The notes below the pieces were generated by a model. It was given only the letters and a program-made list of their open reading frames with translations, ran no database searches and was not told where the DNA came from. A stretch of 64,000 nt of DNA from Golubevia sp. BC0850 (taxonomy: Eukaryota > Basidiomycota > Exobasidiomycetes > Golubeviales > Golubeviaceae), in the NCBI GenBank assembly GCA_012976225.1, contig JAAVVG010000022.1, forward strand, positions 1 through 64,000. Direction: 5' to 3'. This document shows, in pieces, positions 53,313 through 64,000 of this stretch (the first letter of the stretch is position 1; every line of letters starts with the position of its first letter). A program made the position numbers and the translations under genes.

Positions 53313-56300
53313 ATGTCTGGGTTCTTCAACAGCTCTTTCAATTTTGGATCTCCTCCACAGAATCAAGGTCAAGGTGGTCAACCTCAACAGACGCAAGCTC
53401 AAGCAGGAGGAGTGGGAGTGGGTGTAGGATTCAACCTTCAGAACAACCAGAACCAACCTCAGAATCAGATTAATCAGTTCTTTTCAACCAATGGAGTTCA
53501 ACAGCAACAGCACTACTTCAATCAAATGCAACAACAGCTTCAAGGAGTCAACAATCCTCAAAGCTTTCAACCTCAGCAGATGATCCAGCAGCAATGGCAG
53601 CAGCAGCAGCAGCAACAGCAACAGAACCCGCAAATGGTGGGATTCAATCCCAACATGAGCAATCTGAATCAGAACAATCCTAATAACAGCAACAGCAGTC
53701 AATTCATGCAATCCACGATGCAATCAAGAGGTGGGAACGCCAACCCACCATCTCTTCATCCTGCCTCTTTCCAGCAACCTCAACAGTCTCAACCACCTCA
53801 GTCCCAGCCATCTGGCCATAATCTTTCTCCACAACAGATCGCTCAGCTTGTGGAAAAAGCAAAGAGGGGAGAATTGCAGGGGGAACAGGTCGAAATGGTG
53901 AGTAATTCTCGTTCCCTTTCTAATTCTACGATCTGGGTGAGGACCAGGATCTTCGATCACTCGGACCTCAGTGATCTCGCGAGATTTTATCTCATTCACC
54001 TCACAAAGAGAGCAGATGGTACTGGAGTGATGATTTTGAATGGAAAAGGATAGGGGGAATGCATGCAGACAGAATTGGGCAGGCTGGGGAGGAGGGACCG
54101 GGCTTAGAAGGTTTGAGAGGAGCTGGACCTCGACCCACCATTCCATCTCCGACCCAAGGAGGACTTCATCCAAGGACACCTCTCCAATGCTCCTCTATCC
54201 ATCTTGAATGCTCATCATTTGTTTTCCGTCTGTCTATCCTCGCTCCGTTCTTTTTCGTTCTACCTGCACAGCTTCGCACGATACTAGATAGGAGAACTAC
54301 GAACCAAGCGCAGCCTCATGCCTCTCAGCAAGTCCCTCCTCAATCTTTCGGTGCTCCTCAGTACGGAAACCCTCAGCAACACCAACAGCAAGTCAGACCT
54401 CCAGTCCAGCAGCAGAACTATGGCCAACAGCTCCAGCAGTTCTCACAGCAGCCTCAACCTCCTCAGGTCAATCCTCAGCAACACCAAATACAAATGCAGA
54501 TGCAAATGCAGCAGCAACAGCAACAGCAACAGCAACAACAGCAGCAGCAGAGACCTCCTCAGCCTCCGAACGGTGTCTCGATGGCTCAGATGGCTCAGAA
54601 CGACCCTGGGCAACTCTTCAAGCTGATCTCTCACAGAATTGGAGTCGTGGAGGCGAAGCTGGGAACTGGAACTGGAAGCGCCGCGGAAAGGACGAATTGG
54701 CAAGCAACTCTCAACGACATGAAGCAGGCGCAATCACAAATCTGGGCTAAGATACCCCCATCTCAACGTGCGAGTCTGACCGCAGGAGCTGGCCAACCTC
54801 AACAAGGTCAGCAACAGCAGCAGCAACAGCCGATCAGACCTCCGAATCCACTCCAAGGAATGCCAAATGGCCCTAACCGAGCTTCTCCAGTCCTGAGCGC
54901 TAACTCTGGTCCCTCTCCCGACTTCTCTGCTCAGCCTGGTCACCAGCAGATGGGAGTTCGTCAATCACCTCATCTCGCCAACTCTGCTACTCCTTCTCTT
55001 CAAGCTCGTCCTCCTCCGCCGAATCAATCTCCTCAGCTTCAGCCACAGCAGTCTCCTCAACAGCTGGCTCAGAACGGAATCCCTCCTCTCAAACCTGCCG
55101 CTTTCGAGAAAGCGTTGAGAGATCTCATGCAGAAACGAGGTACACCTTTGACTGGCAGCCCGAGTTTGGAAGGAAGAGAAATCGATCTCTTCCGATTCTA
55201 CTCTATCGTTCGTCTTCATGGTGGAAGTGACACTGTCACTGGAAGCAATTCGTGGGCCAACGTAGCAACAGCTCTGGACTATGGTCCTCAGAACTCTCAG
55301 CAAGCTCAGAACGCAGGTGCTCATCTAAGCAAGATCTGGGCGAGGTTTCTTCACCCTTTCGAGCAGGTTTGGACTCGTGCGATTCAACATCAACGTGAAC
55401 AGCACCAACAGGCTCAACAGAGAGCTCAACAAGGTAACCCAGCTCCTCAGCTTCAAGGTCAAGTCAGACCTCCTCAGCCTTCAGCTTCGATGCCTCAAGG
55501 ATTCCAACCTCAACCGGTACCGAATCTTACTGCTGAACAGCTGGCCAGATTGAACATCACTCAAGCTCAATTCGGGAAGAAGCACTTGGAGAAGCAGTTC
55601 GCTACTTGGCAAGCTGCTCAGGCTAGCGGAGGTCAACAGCATCAACAGAGCGCCTACTTGAACAATGGAAACGCTGGTCAGGCTCCACAGGTTCAAAGAC
55701 CGCCTTCTCAGCAGTACTCTCAAAATCCTTCGAGCTCTCAGATGGCTGCTCTCCAACAACTCCAACAGCAACAGAGAGCGAATCAGTACCCCAATCAAGC
55801 TCCTCAAGCAGGACAGCAACCACAACCACAACAACAGCAGCAGCAGCCACCGAATCGCCGCTTTACTGTCACTCCTGAACAAGTCGAGGAGGCTAGGAAG
55901 GAGATGACCAGGGTAGAAGCCAGCTTGATGATCGATCGACGTGAGTATTGAAGCATCCGTTCGATCGAAAAAACCCGAATCTGGGCCCTTTGCTGATCTC
56001 TTCTATCTCTCTTTCCTTCTTTTTAACTCTTTCAGCTCGACTCCCGATCCTTTCAGACATGCCCGAAGCGGACAGGATGAAGATTCTCTCGGAGACAATC
56101 AAGTTCGCCTCTCTGGCTCGTTCCGCCAATGCTCTTCTCCCTGCCTTCTATGCTTTCCAACAGAACATGGACTCAGCTCGACGACTCAAGGTCATGATCT
56201 ACATGTTCGGAGATCAACTCGCTCTAGTCTCTCAACGCCAGTGCATCTTGAGAGCGGTCGACTTGGAGAAGATCAAGATGCAGATGTTGAGATGCTGTCA

Positions 56301-57699
56301 ATTCGTTCAACAAGCCGACCCAGCGCTGAGTGTCAGAGAAAGGAAGAGAGACGAAGAAGGACAATGCTGGGGTCAAGGATTCCATCATTCTTCCGGTCTG
56401 AATCAACAGAAGCAACAGCAAGCTCAAGGACCTCAACAACAACAGCAGCAGCAGTCTTCTGCTCCTCAGCAAGGGCATCAGTCTCAACTCGAAGCAGAGG
56501 CTGCTCATGGAATCAAGAGAGGTCTCAGAGTCGAGGACCTCAAACCACCTCCTGTCAAGAGAGCTAAGAACCAACCGCAGAAAGGAGCTGCAGGATCTCC
56601 TTCTGCCTCTAGCCCAGGACTGGAAGACGGTGACTCTCCCCTCGCCTCTGCTGCGACTCCACCTGGAGCAAAAGGAGGCAAGAGAGCCAGCATCAGCGCG
56701 GCTCCCAAACACAAGGCTGGAGGAAAGAAAGGTCGTACTCCTGCAGAGGTCTCCAAGGACGCTAGAGCCGACATCATGGCAGCCGTCAAGGCTGAACACG
56801 CCAAGGCAGAGCAGCAGAAAGGCGAAGCTGGATCTCCAAATCAGAACGCTGGACCTCTACCTCTGTCGTCGGTTCAGCCTCCTTCACCTCCTCTAGTCGA
56901 CGAGATTCTCAAGGCAGAGGAGAACGCAGAAGCCATTCGTCGCAGAGACGAGCAGCTGGCAGCTCAGGATCCTGCTGCTTTGGTCGAAGCCACTTGGAAC
57001 GATCTCATGAACTCTGGTCTACTCAACGTCAGCGGTCTGGACGCTTCTTCTCCTTCCAGCCGAGCGCTGGATTCTCTTCTCTCCAACGTAGCTCAGCATT
57101 CGCAAGGAGGTTTCAGCGGTGGATTCTCGATGCCAGTCTCTATGGGTCTTCCTTCCATGCCGATGATGTCGATGCCTATGGGAGCTCCCTTCTCTGCACC
57201 CGCACCTACTTCTTTGCCAGAGTTAGGTCAACAGTCTTCCTCTGACTTGACCTCAGCTGCTCCTCTAGAGCTCGACATCTTCGACTTCATCGACGCTTCA
57301 GCTACTGGTCCGGACGTCTTATCTGATCGCAACTCTCTAGAAGCCTCCATCCTAGGTTCGACTCCAGCCGAGCCTCCAGCAGAGACTCCAGAGCTAGTCA
57401 CTAGCTCTCGTCTTGCCAATGGATCCGCTTCTACGAGTGGAACTCCAGCAGCTATCAAAGATCAAAACAAACGATTCAGCTCTGGATCCAACTTCACATC
57501 CAATCCAAACTCCAACAGTCCGTCTGGTGAAGTCGACTCAGACAGTCCTGACGCCCAACCAACTCCAGCTGATGGATCAAATCTACCTTCAAATGAAAAA
57601 GCAACTACTCTGCTCAACGAGATCGACAATTGGTTCAAGATGGATCACTTCGCAAACGATCCTCAAGCCGAAGAGTCTGTTTGGGCTTTGGTCCCTTAA
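53313..57699 (+). CDS. SWI1: Glutamine-rich ARID-domain protein, SWI1-type chromatin remodeller subunit
   Basis: Three exons, 53313-53897, 54272-55940, 56036-57699, in phase, 1,305 residues. Swi1 is the ARID subunit of the SWI/SNF chromatin remodelling complex. Residues 1-195 are rich in Gln, Asn and Pro, with several glutamine runs; a second CAG/CAA-encoded run lies at about 54509-54550. A helical block (LFKLISHRIGVVEAKLG, then a long helix to WAKIPPSQRA) precedes the ARID, which is recognisable at about 467-568: LKPAAFEKALRDLMQKRG, LEGREIDLFRFYSIVRLHGG and SWANVATALDY, ending LSKIWARFLHPFEQVWTRAI. The region after the second intron (MPEADRMKILSETIKFASLA) and a basic Lys/Arg patch with a NLS-like KRAKNQ follow, then an acidic Ser-rich tail. 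The ATG at 53313 opens MSGFFNSSFNFG. The SWI1 name rests on ARID plus layout; other ARID proteins are possible. Confidence 0.85.
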
Positions 57700-59110
57700 G
57701 CCTATCTATCCTTCAACTAAAATCAAGGAAAAAAAAGCAAGCATCCATTCATCAATCTTCAGGCTCTTTTCAATCTTGGCTCTATTTCTTCCTTCTCTTC
57801 ATTCAAGCATCTTGCAGCCAACAGCAAAGTATCCTAATTTTATTCTACCAAGTTTCTCTCATTAAAAAAACCAAACGAAAAACTCGGGGCTTTCTTTTTT
57901 TCTCTCTTCCTATCTCTTCGAGCATTCAAGCCAATCCGTTTCCTTCTTCTGTTCCATTCTCATGTTTTCCTTGTTCTTTTAATCTGTTTCTGTTCACACT
58001 TGCTTTCGTTTCTGCTATTTTACTATTCCGAGTCACCCCGAGATCTCTTCCTCTCCTGAAATCTTTTCTCAATAAACCTTGTTTCGCTATTCTTCTCGTT
58101 GCTCATCCATTATGTATACCATACTCTTTTTTCATTTCTCTTTACGGTATCAGCTTTGAAATCTCACAGAAGTTAGACTAACCTGTCGACACGAACGAGG
58201 ATCTGAAGGAATAACCGAGTTCGACAGTAAAGAGGGCGCTAACTTCTTCATACCCTTTGCTCAAATGGTTCTTCTTTTTTCTGTTCTTTGGCTTCTATCT
58301 CTCTCGGGAGAGTTGTTGAGAGATGGAGTATGGAGGGGCAAGAGTCATGAAAGGAGTTTGAGTTTACTTGGAAAATTGAAACTGGACTTCATGAGTGAGG
58401 TCTGGTTGCCTAACGCCAGAAGCTTCATGAGTCGAATATTTCATGGCAGTATCGAGATCTATTAATTAAGGTCTGGCGACAGACTGAAATGAGATCTGAG
58501 AAAAGGAGCTTTCTCGTTGAAACGAGATGTGAGTCTATTTAGTCTAGAATCGACCGTCACTTTGCCCCTCCTCTCCTACTTCAAACGATCTGGAACTCTG
58601 GGAGATCGCATATAAGAGCACAGTGAGGTCAACAGACCCCACACTATTTGGAAAAGGAAACTTCATCAGAAACTTTAGAGGCAACGACCATTCTGGAACC
58701 TTGAAAAGAAAAGAAAGAAAAGAAACAGATCTTTTTGAATGTAGAAACTCAAATTTGCGGAACTTAAAGAAAGAACTGACTCCGACTTTATCATTTCTTT
58801 CTCTCTCCTCTCGTTCTCTCTGCTCCGAATCAAAAGAAGCCATTCCTTTCCCTCGCTAAGCTATACACTCGTTGATCAATCTGCGCTCAGTTCTGAATCC
58901 CAGACTCTTTGTCCATCTCCAAACCTCATTTACCGAATTGGATTACGCTAGGGTGTCATCATGTCATCATTGAGGCCAAGGGGAGATCCGCTCAAAAGTC
59001 GAAAGGCAGTCCTCTCCTTTTGATTCATCTCCAACTGTAAGAGAAAGAGAGGATGATTTGAGATCTTTTGGAATCCTACTCTCTTCCATTCAAGGATAAA
59101 GGTCTTATGT
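57700..59110. other. Intergenic, T-rich, no supported gene
   Basis: 1.4 kb after SWI1. T- and C-rich, consistent with a long 3' UTR and flank. A short open frame at 58265-58465 begins with hydrophobic residues but has no homology signal or further exon. The rest holds nothing recognisable. Confidence 0.45.
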
Positions 59111-60707
59111 CTACTCACTCGTTTCTCCTATTTCCAAGGTCCTTAGCTTCACCTCCCCACTTTTGACCATCTCATTCCCTTCCAAAACTTCCCGTGCCTC
59201 TTCCGAAAGTTTGAGCGACCGTGGAGAAGAAACCTCTGAAACTTGATCATCGATTGCTATAGATGGGATCACCAGTTCTCTGAGGCTTAGAAGACCTGTA
59301 GTCGAGAGAACAGTAGAGAGCAGGGTCTCTTCTGCGAAGTTTTGGTCCTGAGGATTGGATTCGTAAAACCAGTGAACAAGTAGATGAAGCACCTCAACCC
59401 TAGATATGGAAGCAATCAGCTCCTCTCTCCTCATCGTTCTCAATAGAAACCCGTCCAAACTCAATATCTTCAGTGCCTTGAATTCCGAAAAATGCAGCTT
59501 GCTTGACTCTGAGGCATCGATGTTTACAAGACGAAGGTGCTTGATTGAAGAGTAAGATTCGGCGAGACTTGAGAGAAAGTCCACTGAGACTCTTGCTATT
59601 GATCTCGTTCCAGAGGTCGTAGTTGCATTTCCTCCTTGCACCTCCAGAGAATCGAGAGAGTTGGTAACCTGAAGAAAATGAAAAAACGCCGCTGTCTCCA
59701 GATTCCCTCCCACCAAGCTACCCTCTTCACCTCTCCATCTTTCCCATCCTGAACTGTTGAGAAAAACTCATCCCAGATAATCACGGGTCTGAGAGCTAGC
59801 TGCTTGACGTTTGAAAGACCTTTGAAGGTTTTCGAGTACTCCAAAAGATAAGTGAAGAATGAATAGTCCAAACTAAACGATAATGAAGCTTGAGTCAAGT
59901 TAGAGCAGAATACTGCTGCCGTCCAGATCGTGTGGGAAAGATGGGATGCTAGGGGGAAGGTTGGAGGTCAATTTGAGGGCAAGTGGAGAGACAAGGAACC
60001 TATTTAACTCACCCAGGATTCAGATCATGTTCTGAGCGTTCATGTTCAATTTGTGATCTATAACAGAGATCAAAAAGAGCCTCTCCAGGGATTGAGTTAG
60101 GAAAGGGAGTGGGAGGCACCTTCCTTGGCTAATAGCCACCAATGGGAAGGGGAGGGCTCCACTTGATTAGACTAGAGTCTGAAGGTTCTCGCACTTGTTC
60201 AATATGCTACCCAGCACTTGATTCTCAGCTCCTTCTTGAGTCAGCTCTGGTCCAGCCGTAGAGCCAAGAGCTTCCCACAGCCTATGAAGCAAGCCCTCTC
60301 TTCTTCAGTGGCATCGTCTTCGAAGTGCCGTACCAACAGCTGCTTGATTCGGCCACCTTGCTCCGGCTCTCTTTGGAGTAGAGGTTCGATCGATCCCATG
60401 TGGAGCGCATTCAAAGTAATGTTTTGGAGGAGGGAAGGATACCAACTAGAGCAAGCTGATCTCGAAGTCGAGGCGACAGAGGGAAGCGTAGAGTCTCTGG
60501 ATCTGTTGTTGGAAAATTTGAGAAGATCTCAAATCAGGAGAGAACGATGAAAGCAGGCAGGAAAGGCTCTTGAAAATCTTTGCCGAGCTCCTCTTTCTCT
60601 GCCCAGCTCCTAATGAATCCGACGACTAGAGAGACGAGATCTTCAGGTAGAGTACTGAAAGTTGATGGTCTCCTTTCTAATCTTTTGTTGGCGAGTTCCT
60701 GATCCAT
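59111..60707 (-). pseudogene. F-box-like/LRR-like gene, frame-disrupted
   Basis: Minus-strand ATG at 60707 opens a 57-residue frame with an F-box-like start (RPSTFSTLPEDLVSLVVGFI), ending at a TGA at 60534-60536. Further on, sequence typical of a leucine-rich repeat protein appears in other frames: ITLNALHMGSIEPLLQ (about 60400), YLLEYSKTFKGLSNVKQLAL (about 59830), and then a long clean run 59111-59716 with LDSLEVQGG, IKHLRLVNIDAS and LKILSLDGF. At least two frame changes separate these, the last near 59700. I see no GT-AG pairs that would explain them with introns of normal size. It looks like another dead member of the local F-box/LRR-like set, the C-terminal ~200 residues still being open. 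Confidence 0.55.
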
Positions 60708-61412
60708 GATCCGAAGGCTGAGTGGGAGACGAACAGAAGGAAAGGAAGGAAATTAGATCTCTAGCTTGCGCCTTCTTGTCCTTCTATTGAATTGAGTACA
60801 AAAAGCACTTCTGCTGCTCAAAGTACCCTGTCACAGATGAGGTGAATCTTCTCTTGAAGACGGAAAGGCAGAAGACGCGATGGTTAGGACTTAAGAAAGG
60901 GAGCGTCTGAGACTCTGAGTTTTCGCTTTGGTGAAGAATTGCTAATCAAGAATTACGAGCCCATCTCAGACCCCTTCTTCCATAAACTCATCCTGCTTCA
61001 TCCAATCTAAAAAGAGACAAATCCAAAGAAAGAATTTTGTAACAGGATATCCAATTCAAGATCCGAAGCGTTTCCAAAGGGGCGTCGCACTTCGGTCCTG
61101 ACTCCTGCCTGACCATCTATTCAGCCAGGCTATCGTTCGAACGAAAAAAGCCACACTACGTCAACAACGTCAACACAGAAGAAAGCGTGATATGGATCTA
61201 CCTCAAAAGCGGTGTGATTCGACGTTGGTAGATTCGGAAGAAGGAAGACATGCTTTCTTTCTGCTGCATTTCAAAGAAAGTTGAACATCGATCTCTGAAA
61301 GGAAATAAAATCGATGTGGTCTACTGTGCTAATAATTAGAATCGAGGCAAGCGTCTGTGAGAAAGAAAATAGACGCAATAAATAGATAAAAGTACATATT
61401 TTAGCAAAGTAG
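60708..61412. other. Intergenic between two dead genes
   Basis: 705 bp; AT-rich in part (near 61310-61400). No gene or repeat recognised. Confidence 0.4.
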
Positions 61413-63332
61413 CTATTTCTGAAGTGAGTGAAAGACCTGGCGAGATATCTGAAGTTCCGAGGTAGAGGGGCTGAAAATTCGGTAAGACTTGTTTAAAATA
61501 GGTGTTTGGAGAACTTCAGGTTCTGAAAATAAAGGAGAGAGATCAATCGTGTAAGCTGAGATGCAAAAGCAAAGATATAGACAGAAGGAGTAAGTTCCAA
61601 CACCCCATCGAAGAGAACTTGACTCACTCCCAAGTTTCTTCCTCTTGACCGAGATCAGTTCCAGCTCCAATTTTGAACACGTATACTCCAGATTCTTCCT
61701 AGCTACAAGCCAACCTTTATCCTTCAAAGAGGTAAATCTGTAAGAACCGCGTAGGTCAGTCGGTAAGGAAGGAAGAACAACTCGCTTGAGAGAATTGGGT
61801 TTGAAGAAGTGAGGAAGGAGACTACACATCTGATGTTCTGGAAATTGAACTGCAGGAAGTGGTCTTATAAAGGATTCGAAAGCGTTGAAGAGTAGCTGTA
61901 TCTCTTGAAGATTCGGAGGAATTGGAATATATGAACCTCGATGCTTGAGTATGAAAACCAGCGTAAAATAATCGAAACCCAGAGTTTCGAGATTAGTAAA
62001 GGCTGGAAATAATGTTGGAAGTTCAGGGTAGCTTAATCTTCTCTAGCTCAAAGACTCGAGTGTTCCAAGAGAGTGTTTCAACCCAACCTCCAGGATGCTC
62101 AAGTGGAGGGGAGGCAGCACACCGGAGAGTGTGCCATCACGCTTGACCGTGAAGTCGAGCTTCAGAGATTCCAAACCTTCGGTGAAAGAAAGCAGCTGCT
62201 TGAGAACCGATTCGACCTTAGTTTGAGACCAAGTTGGGATTGCGACGTCCAGATCCAGCGTCTTGACCTTTGACCTCATCCATCCAGAGACCTCCGAGTG
62301 GTTCAGTGGAAATCTGACGTCTTGGTCGTCCACCTCGCAGTAGATGGCTACTTCCCGCAGATGTTGAACGTTGAGGAGGAGCCAGACGGCGTTTCGAACG
62401 TTTAGCTCCTCCGGTCGTTCTTCAGGCTTGAAGTTAAAATAGTCCACAGGTCGTTTCCCGAAGTTGAGGACCTTTAAGCTTTGGCTGAAAGGAGTCAGAG
62501 GTACGGCGTTTCTAAGTCGGTCCTGAAGCAGAATGGGAACGTTCCGTTTGAAGAGCGAATGGAGAGTGACTTGAGGTTTCTTGCTTCGTTGATCAAGAGA
62601 GCTCGACCTTGAGAAAGAATGTTGAGGTACCTTTTTGATCCTACATCCCACTCTGATACATTTGTTTGCTCATCTGGAAAACCTGGAAATAGACATGCCA
62701 ACATCTCACTGACTTGAACCTTCATGATCTCATAAGCCATGAACAATCGTTCATCTCTCGATCCATTCTTCAAAGACTTGCCCTGCTCTGGTGTCAATCC
62801 ACAGGTTCTGAGGAAAATGTTTGCGTTTTTCAGGTCCTCCTCGCCCCTGCGATGGTAGCCAGTGTAGAGAGAGTCCACAAAGACCAGTTCTTCCACAGAT
62901 TCCAGGATCTCCTAGCCGTCCTTGCTACACAGGGCCACGAGAAGCGATCCGAGATCTTGAGTATCGATTCTCAGATGCTTGAAGAGTAAGGGCCTTCAGA
63001 GCGTGCGAGAGTGGGAAGAGAGGCGAGATAGAGAGGCGAAAGTCGAATCTCGAGATCTGAACAAGATCGAGGACAGGGGCGAGGTGGCTTGTTAGCACCC
63101 TATCGTAGATTTTATCGGATCCTAGTACAGGTTCCAAACGGACCTTTTCACGACACTCAACTCACCTTCGTCCTTCAGCCTCTTTGCCTTCTTCCCCCGA
63201 TCTCCTCTGACGGAAAGACCTGACCCCTCTCTTCTTGACGTCTCCCCAGGATAACACCTGGTTTGCGATTGCCATAGATACATCAAAGGGAACGTTGTGG
63301 AAAGAGACCTTCCTAGACTCAGACTCCTCCAT
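61413..63332 (-). pseudogene. Dead copy B of the VPFD/HLRID leucine-rich family
   Basis: Minus-strand paralogue of copy A (16986-18682). It starts at an ATG at 63332 with MEESESRKVSFHNVPFDV and SWGDVKKR. It goes on with LLFKHLRIDTQDLGSLL, EELVFVDSLYTGY, NEARNLKSLSIRSS, SQSLKVLNFGKRP, NAVWLLLNVQHLRE, SGWMRSKVKTLDLDV, LKQLLSFTEGLESLKLD and FFKPNSLKRVVLPSLP. The reading frame is broken: TGA at 62996-62998 (Trp in copy A), TAG at 62912-62914 (Leu in copy A), a one-base shift near 62515 and a TAG at 62043-62045. The last part (61413-61829) reads through a likely intron that starts at GTGAGT near 61620. Two copies with different breaks show independent decay, so the ancestral protein was recently functional. 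Function is unknown; the repeat spacing is LRR-like. Confidence 0.75.
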
Positions 63333-63809
63333 GTCTATCGATCCAGATGCAGTTTGGTGAAAAGAAGAAAGAAACCGATCTGTCCTTTCTTTAGGTTGAT
63401 CGGAATGATTGTTTATGGTTCTCTGAGTGTAATAAGGTCCTAGAAGAAGAATTTGAAAGAGAAGTAGAAGTCAGAGTTGGACTGGGACGAAAAGAGATCA
63501 TTGCCAGCGAGACAACCCAAGGTTTTATCTGCTCTAATCAGGATGTCAATGCTTACCTTCTTAGGCTGAATAAAGAAAGAGGTTGTGTTGTAACTTCTGG
63601 ATACTAAGAAGTTCAAAGAAAGGAGTGAAGGTCTTGAAGGAAAGAGGCTTGTTCGGCAAAAAAAATAAAAAATTGGAGAAGTTGTCTGCTCGCTCCTTGG
63701 ACAAAATCATCAATCTGCCATTGTTGATGAGAATCAGTTGTCAAGCCAAAAATCTTCTCAATTTCAGCATCAGCAGTAATCGAGGTTCATCATCTTTCAC
63801 CAGCTGCAG
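63333..63809. other. Intergenic, no gene seen
   Basis: 477 bp between the start of dead copy B and the stop of the gene that enters from the right edge. A-rich tract at about 63657-63673. Nothing recognised. Confidence 0.4.
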
Positions 63810-64000
63810 CTACAGCGCTCTGAGCACCTCATCCTCATCCTCATCCCCATTCATCGTCAACGTTGCTCTCAATCTCACCTCAAACTTCTCACCTTCAACT
63901 TCATCTACAATGGTTGGTCCAATCAAAACATCTTCTTCATCATCTTCTTCTACTTCCTCTTCCTCTAGACCATTGAATGGAGTTTTCGGATTGATCAAAC
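63810..64000 (-). CDS. C-terminal end of an acidic protein, cut by window edge
   Basis: A minus-strand frame stays open from the window end down to a stop at 63810. The visible residues (NPKTPFNGLEEEEVEEDDEE, then VLIGPTIVDEVEGEKFEVRLR, then a tail with DEDEDEVLRAL) are strongly acidic. The frame is open to position 64000, so the true start lies outside, possibly in another exon. I do not recognise the family; composition and the absence of internal stops favour coding. Confidence 0.4.
   Translation of the reverse strand, partial: LINPKTPFNGLEEEEVEEDDEEDVLIGPTIVDEVEGEKFEVRLRATLTMNGDEDEDEVLRAL

Noticed and set aside
58265-58465. Short ORF with a hydrophobic N-terminus, perhaps a secreted peptide
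   Set aside because: Only one exon, no cleavage site or Cys pattern, and it lies in the T-rich 3' flank of SWI1 where hydrophobic codons are frequent by chance.
16986-63332. Stop-codon readthrough or codon reassignment to explain in-frame stops in the VPFD family
   Set aside because: The stops are of different types (TAG and TGA), fall at different places in each copy, and are accompanied by frameshifts; housekeeping genes nearby use all stops normally.
1-64000. CRISPR arrays, bacterial operons or plasmid-type features
   Set aside because: Spliced eukaryotic genes throughout; no regularly spaced repeats were seen.

Overview
The window looks like nuclear DNA of a basidiomycete fungus. Evidence: genes are split by many short introns that start GTGAGT or GTAAGT and end in a pyrimidine tract plus CAG or TAG; neighbouring genes are compact and often divergent or convergent with 50-400 bp between them; promoters are CT-rich; several encoded proteins (Las1, Swi1, Prp17, Uba2, Vma5, class II DAHP synthase) are of fungal type. 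Pucciniomycotina (rust or red-yeast relatives) seems most likely from the gene style, but the sequence alone does not settle this. All exon boundaries below were built by hand from splice signals and reading phase; the multi-exon models given as exact are phase-consistent throughout.

Layout. 1-4.2 kb is a repeat-rich, gene-poor edge: a LINE RNase H fragment, a short interstitial telomere-like array, one unrecognised gene whose protein is two copies of the same unit, and a Ty3/Gypsy fossil. 4.4-16.4 kb holds an SH3 protein, a DUF2358-like protein divergent from UBA2 (SUMO activation), and a very large dysferlin-domain (Pex30-type) gene. 17-18.7 kb is a dead member of a local gene family. 19.8-24.2 kb has a GFA/CENP-V-fold zinc protein divergent from a NUDT19-like Nudix hydrolase that ends in a peroxisomal signal. 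24.6-33.1 kb has an F-box/LRR gene, a coiled-coil protein, a small secreted expansin-like protein and a TPR-like protein. 33.4-44.2 kb is a dense housekeeping block: MFS transporter, VMA5 (V-ATPase subunit C), PRP17 (splicing) and LAS1 (rRNA processing). 46.2-50.5 kb has a MOSC-domain protein with a hydrophobic tail and a class II DAHP synthase (shikimate pathway). 53.3-57.7 kb is a glutamine-rich ARID protein of the SWI1 type. 59-63.3 kb again holds decaying F-box-like/LRR-like copies, and the window ends inside an acidic protein's C-terminus.

The housekeeping genes serve unrelated jobs and form no pathway cluster. The feature running through the window is a scattered set of rapidly decaying F-box/LRR-like genes (about six loci), two of which (16,986 and 63,332) are clear paralogues of each other, both with disrupted frames. 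The most novel-looking items are the two-repeat protein at 617-1276, the VPFD/HLRID-type dead family, the C-terminally hydrophobic MOSC protein, and the 1,526-residue dysferlin-domain protein without an obvious membrane segment.
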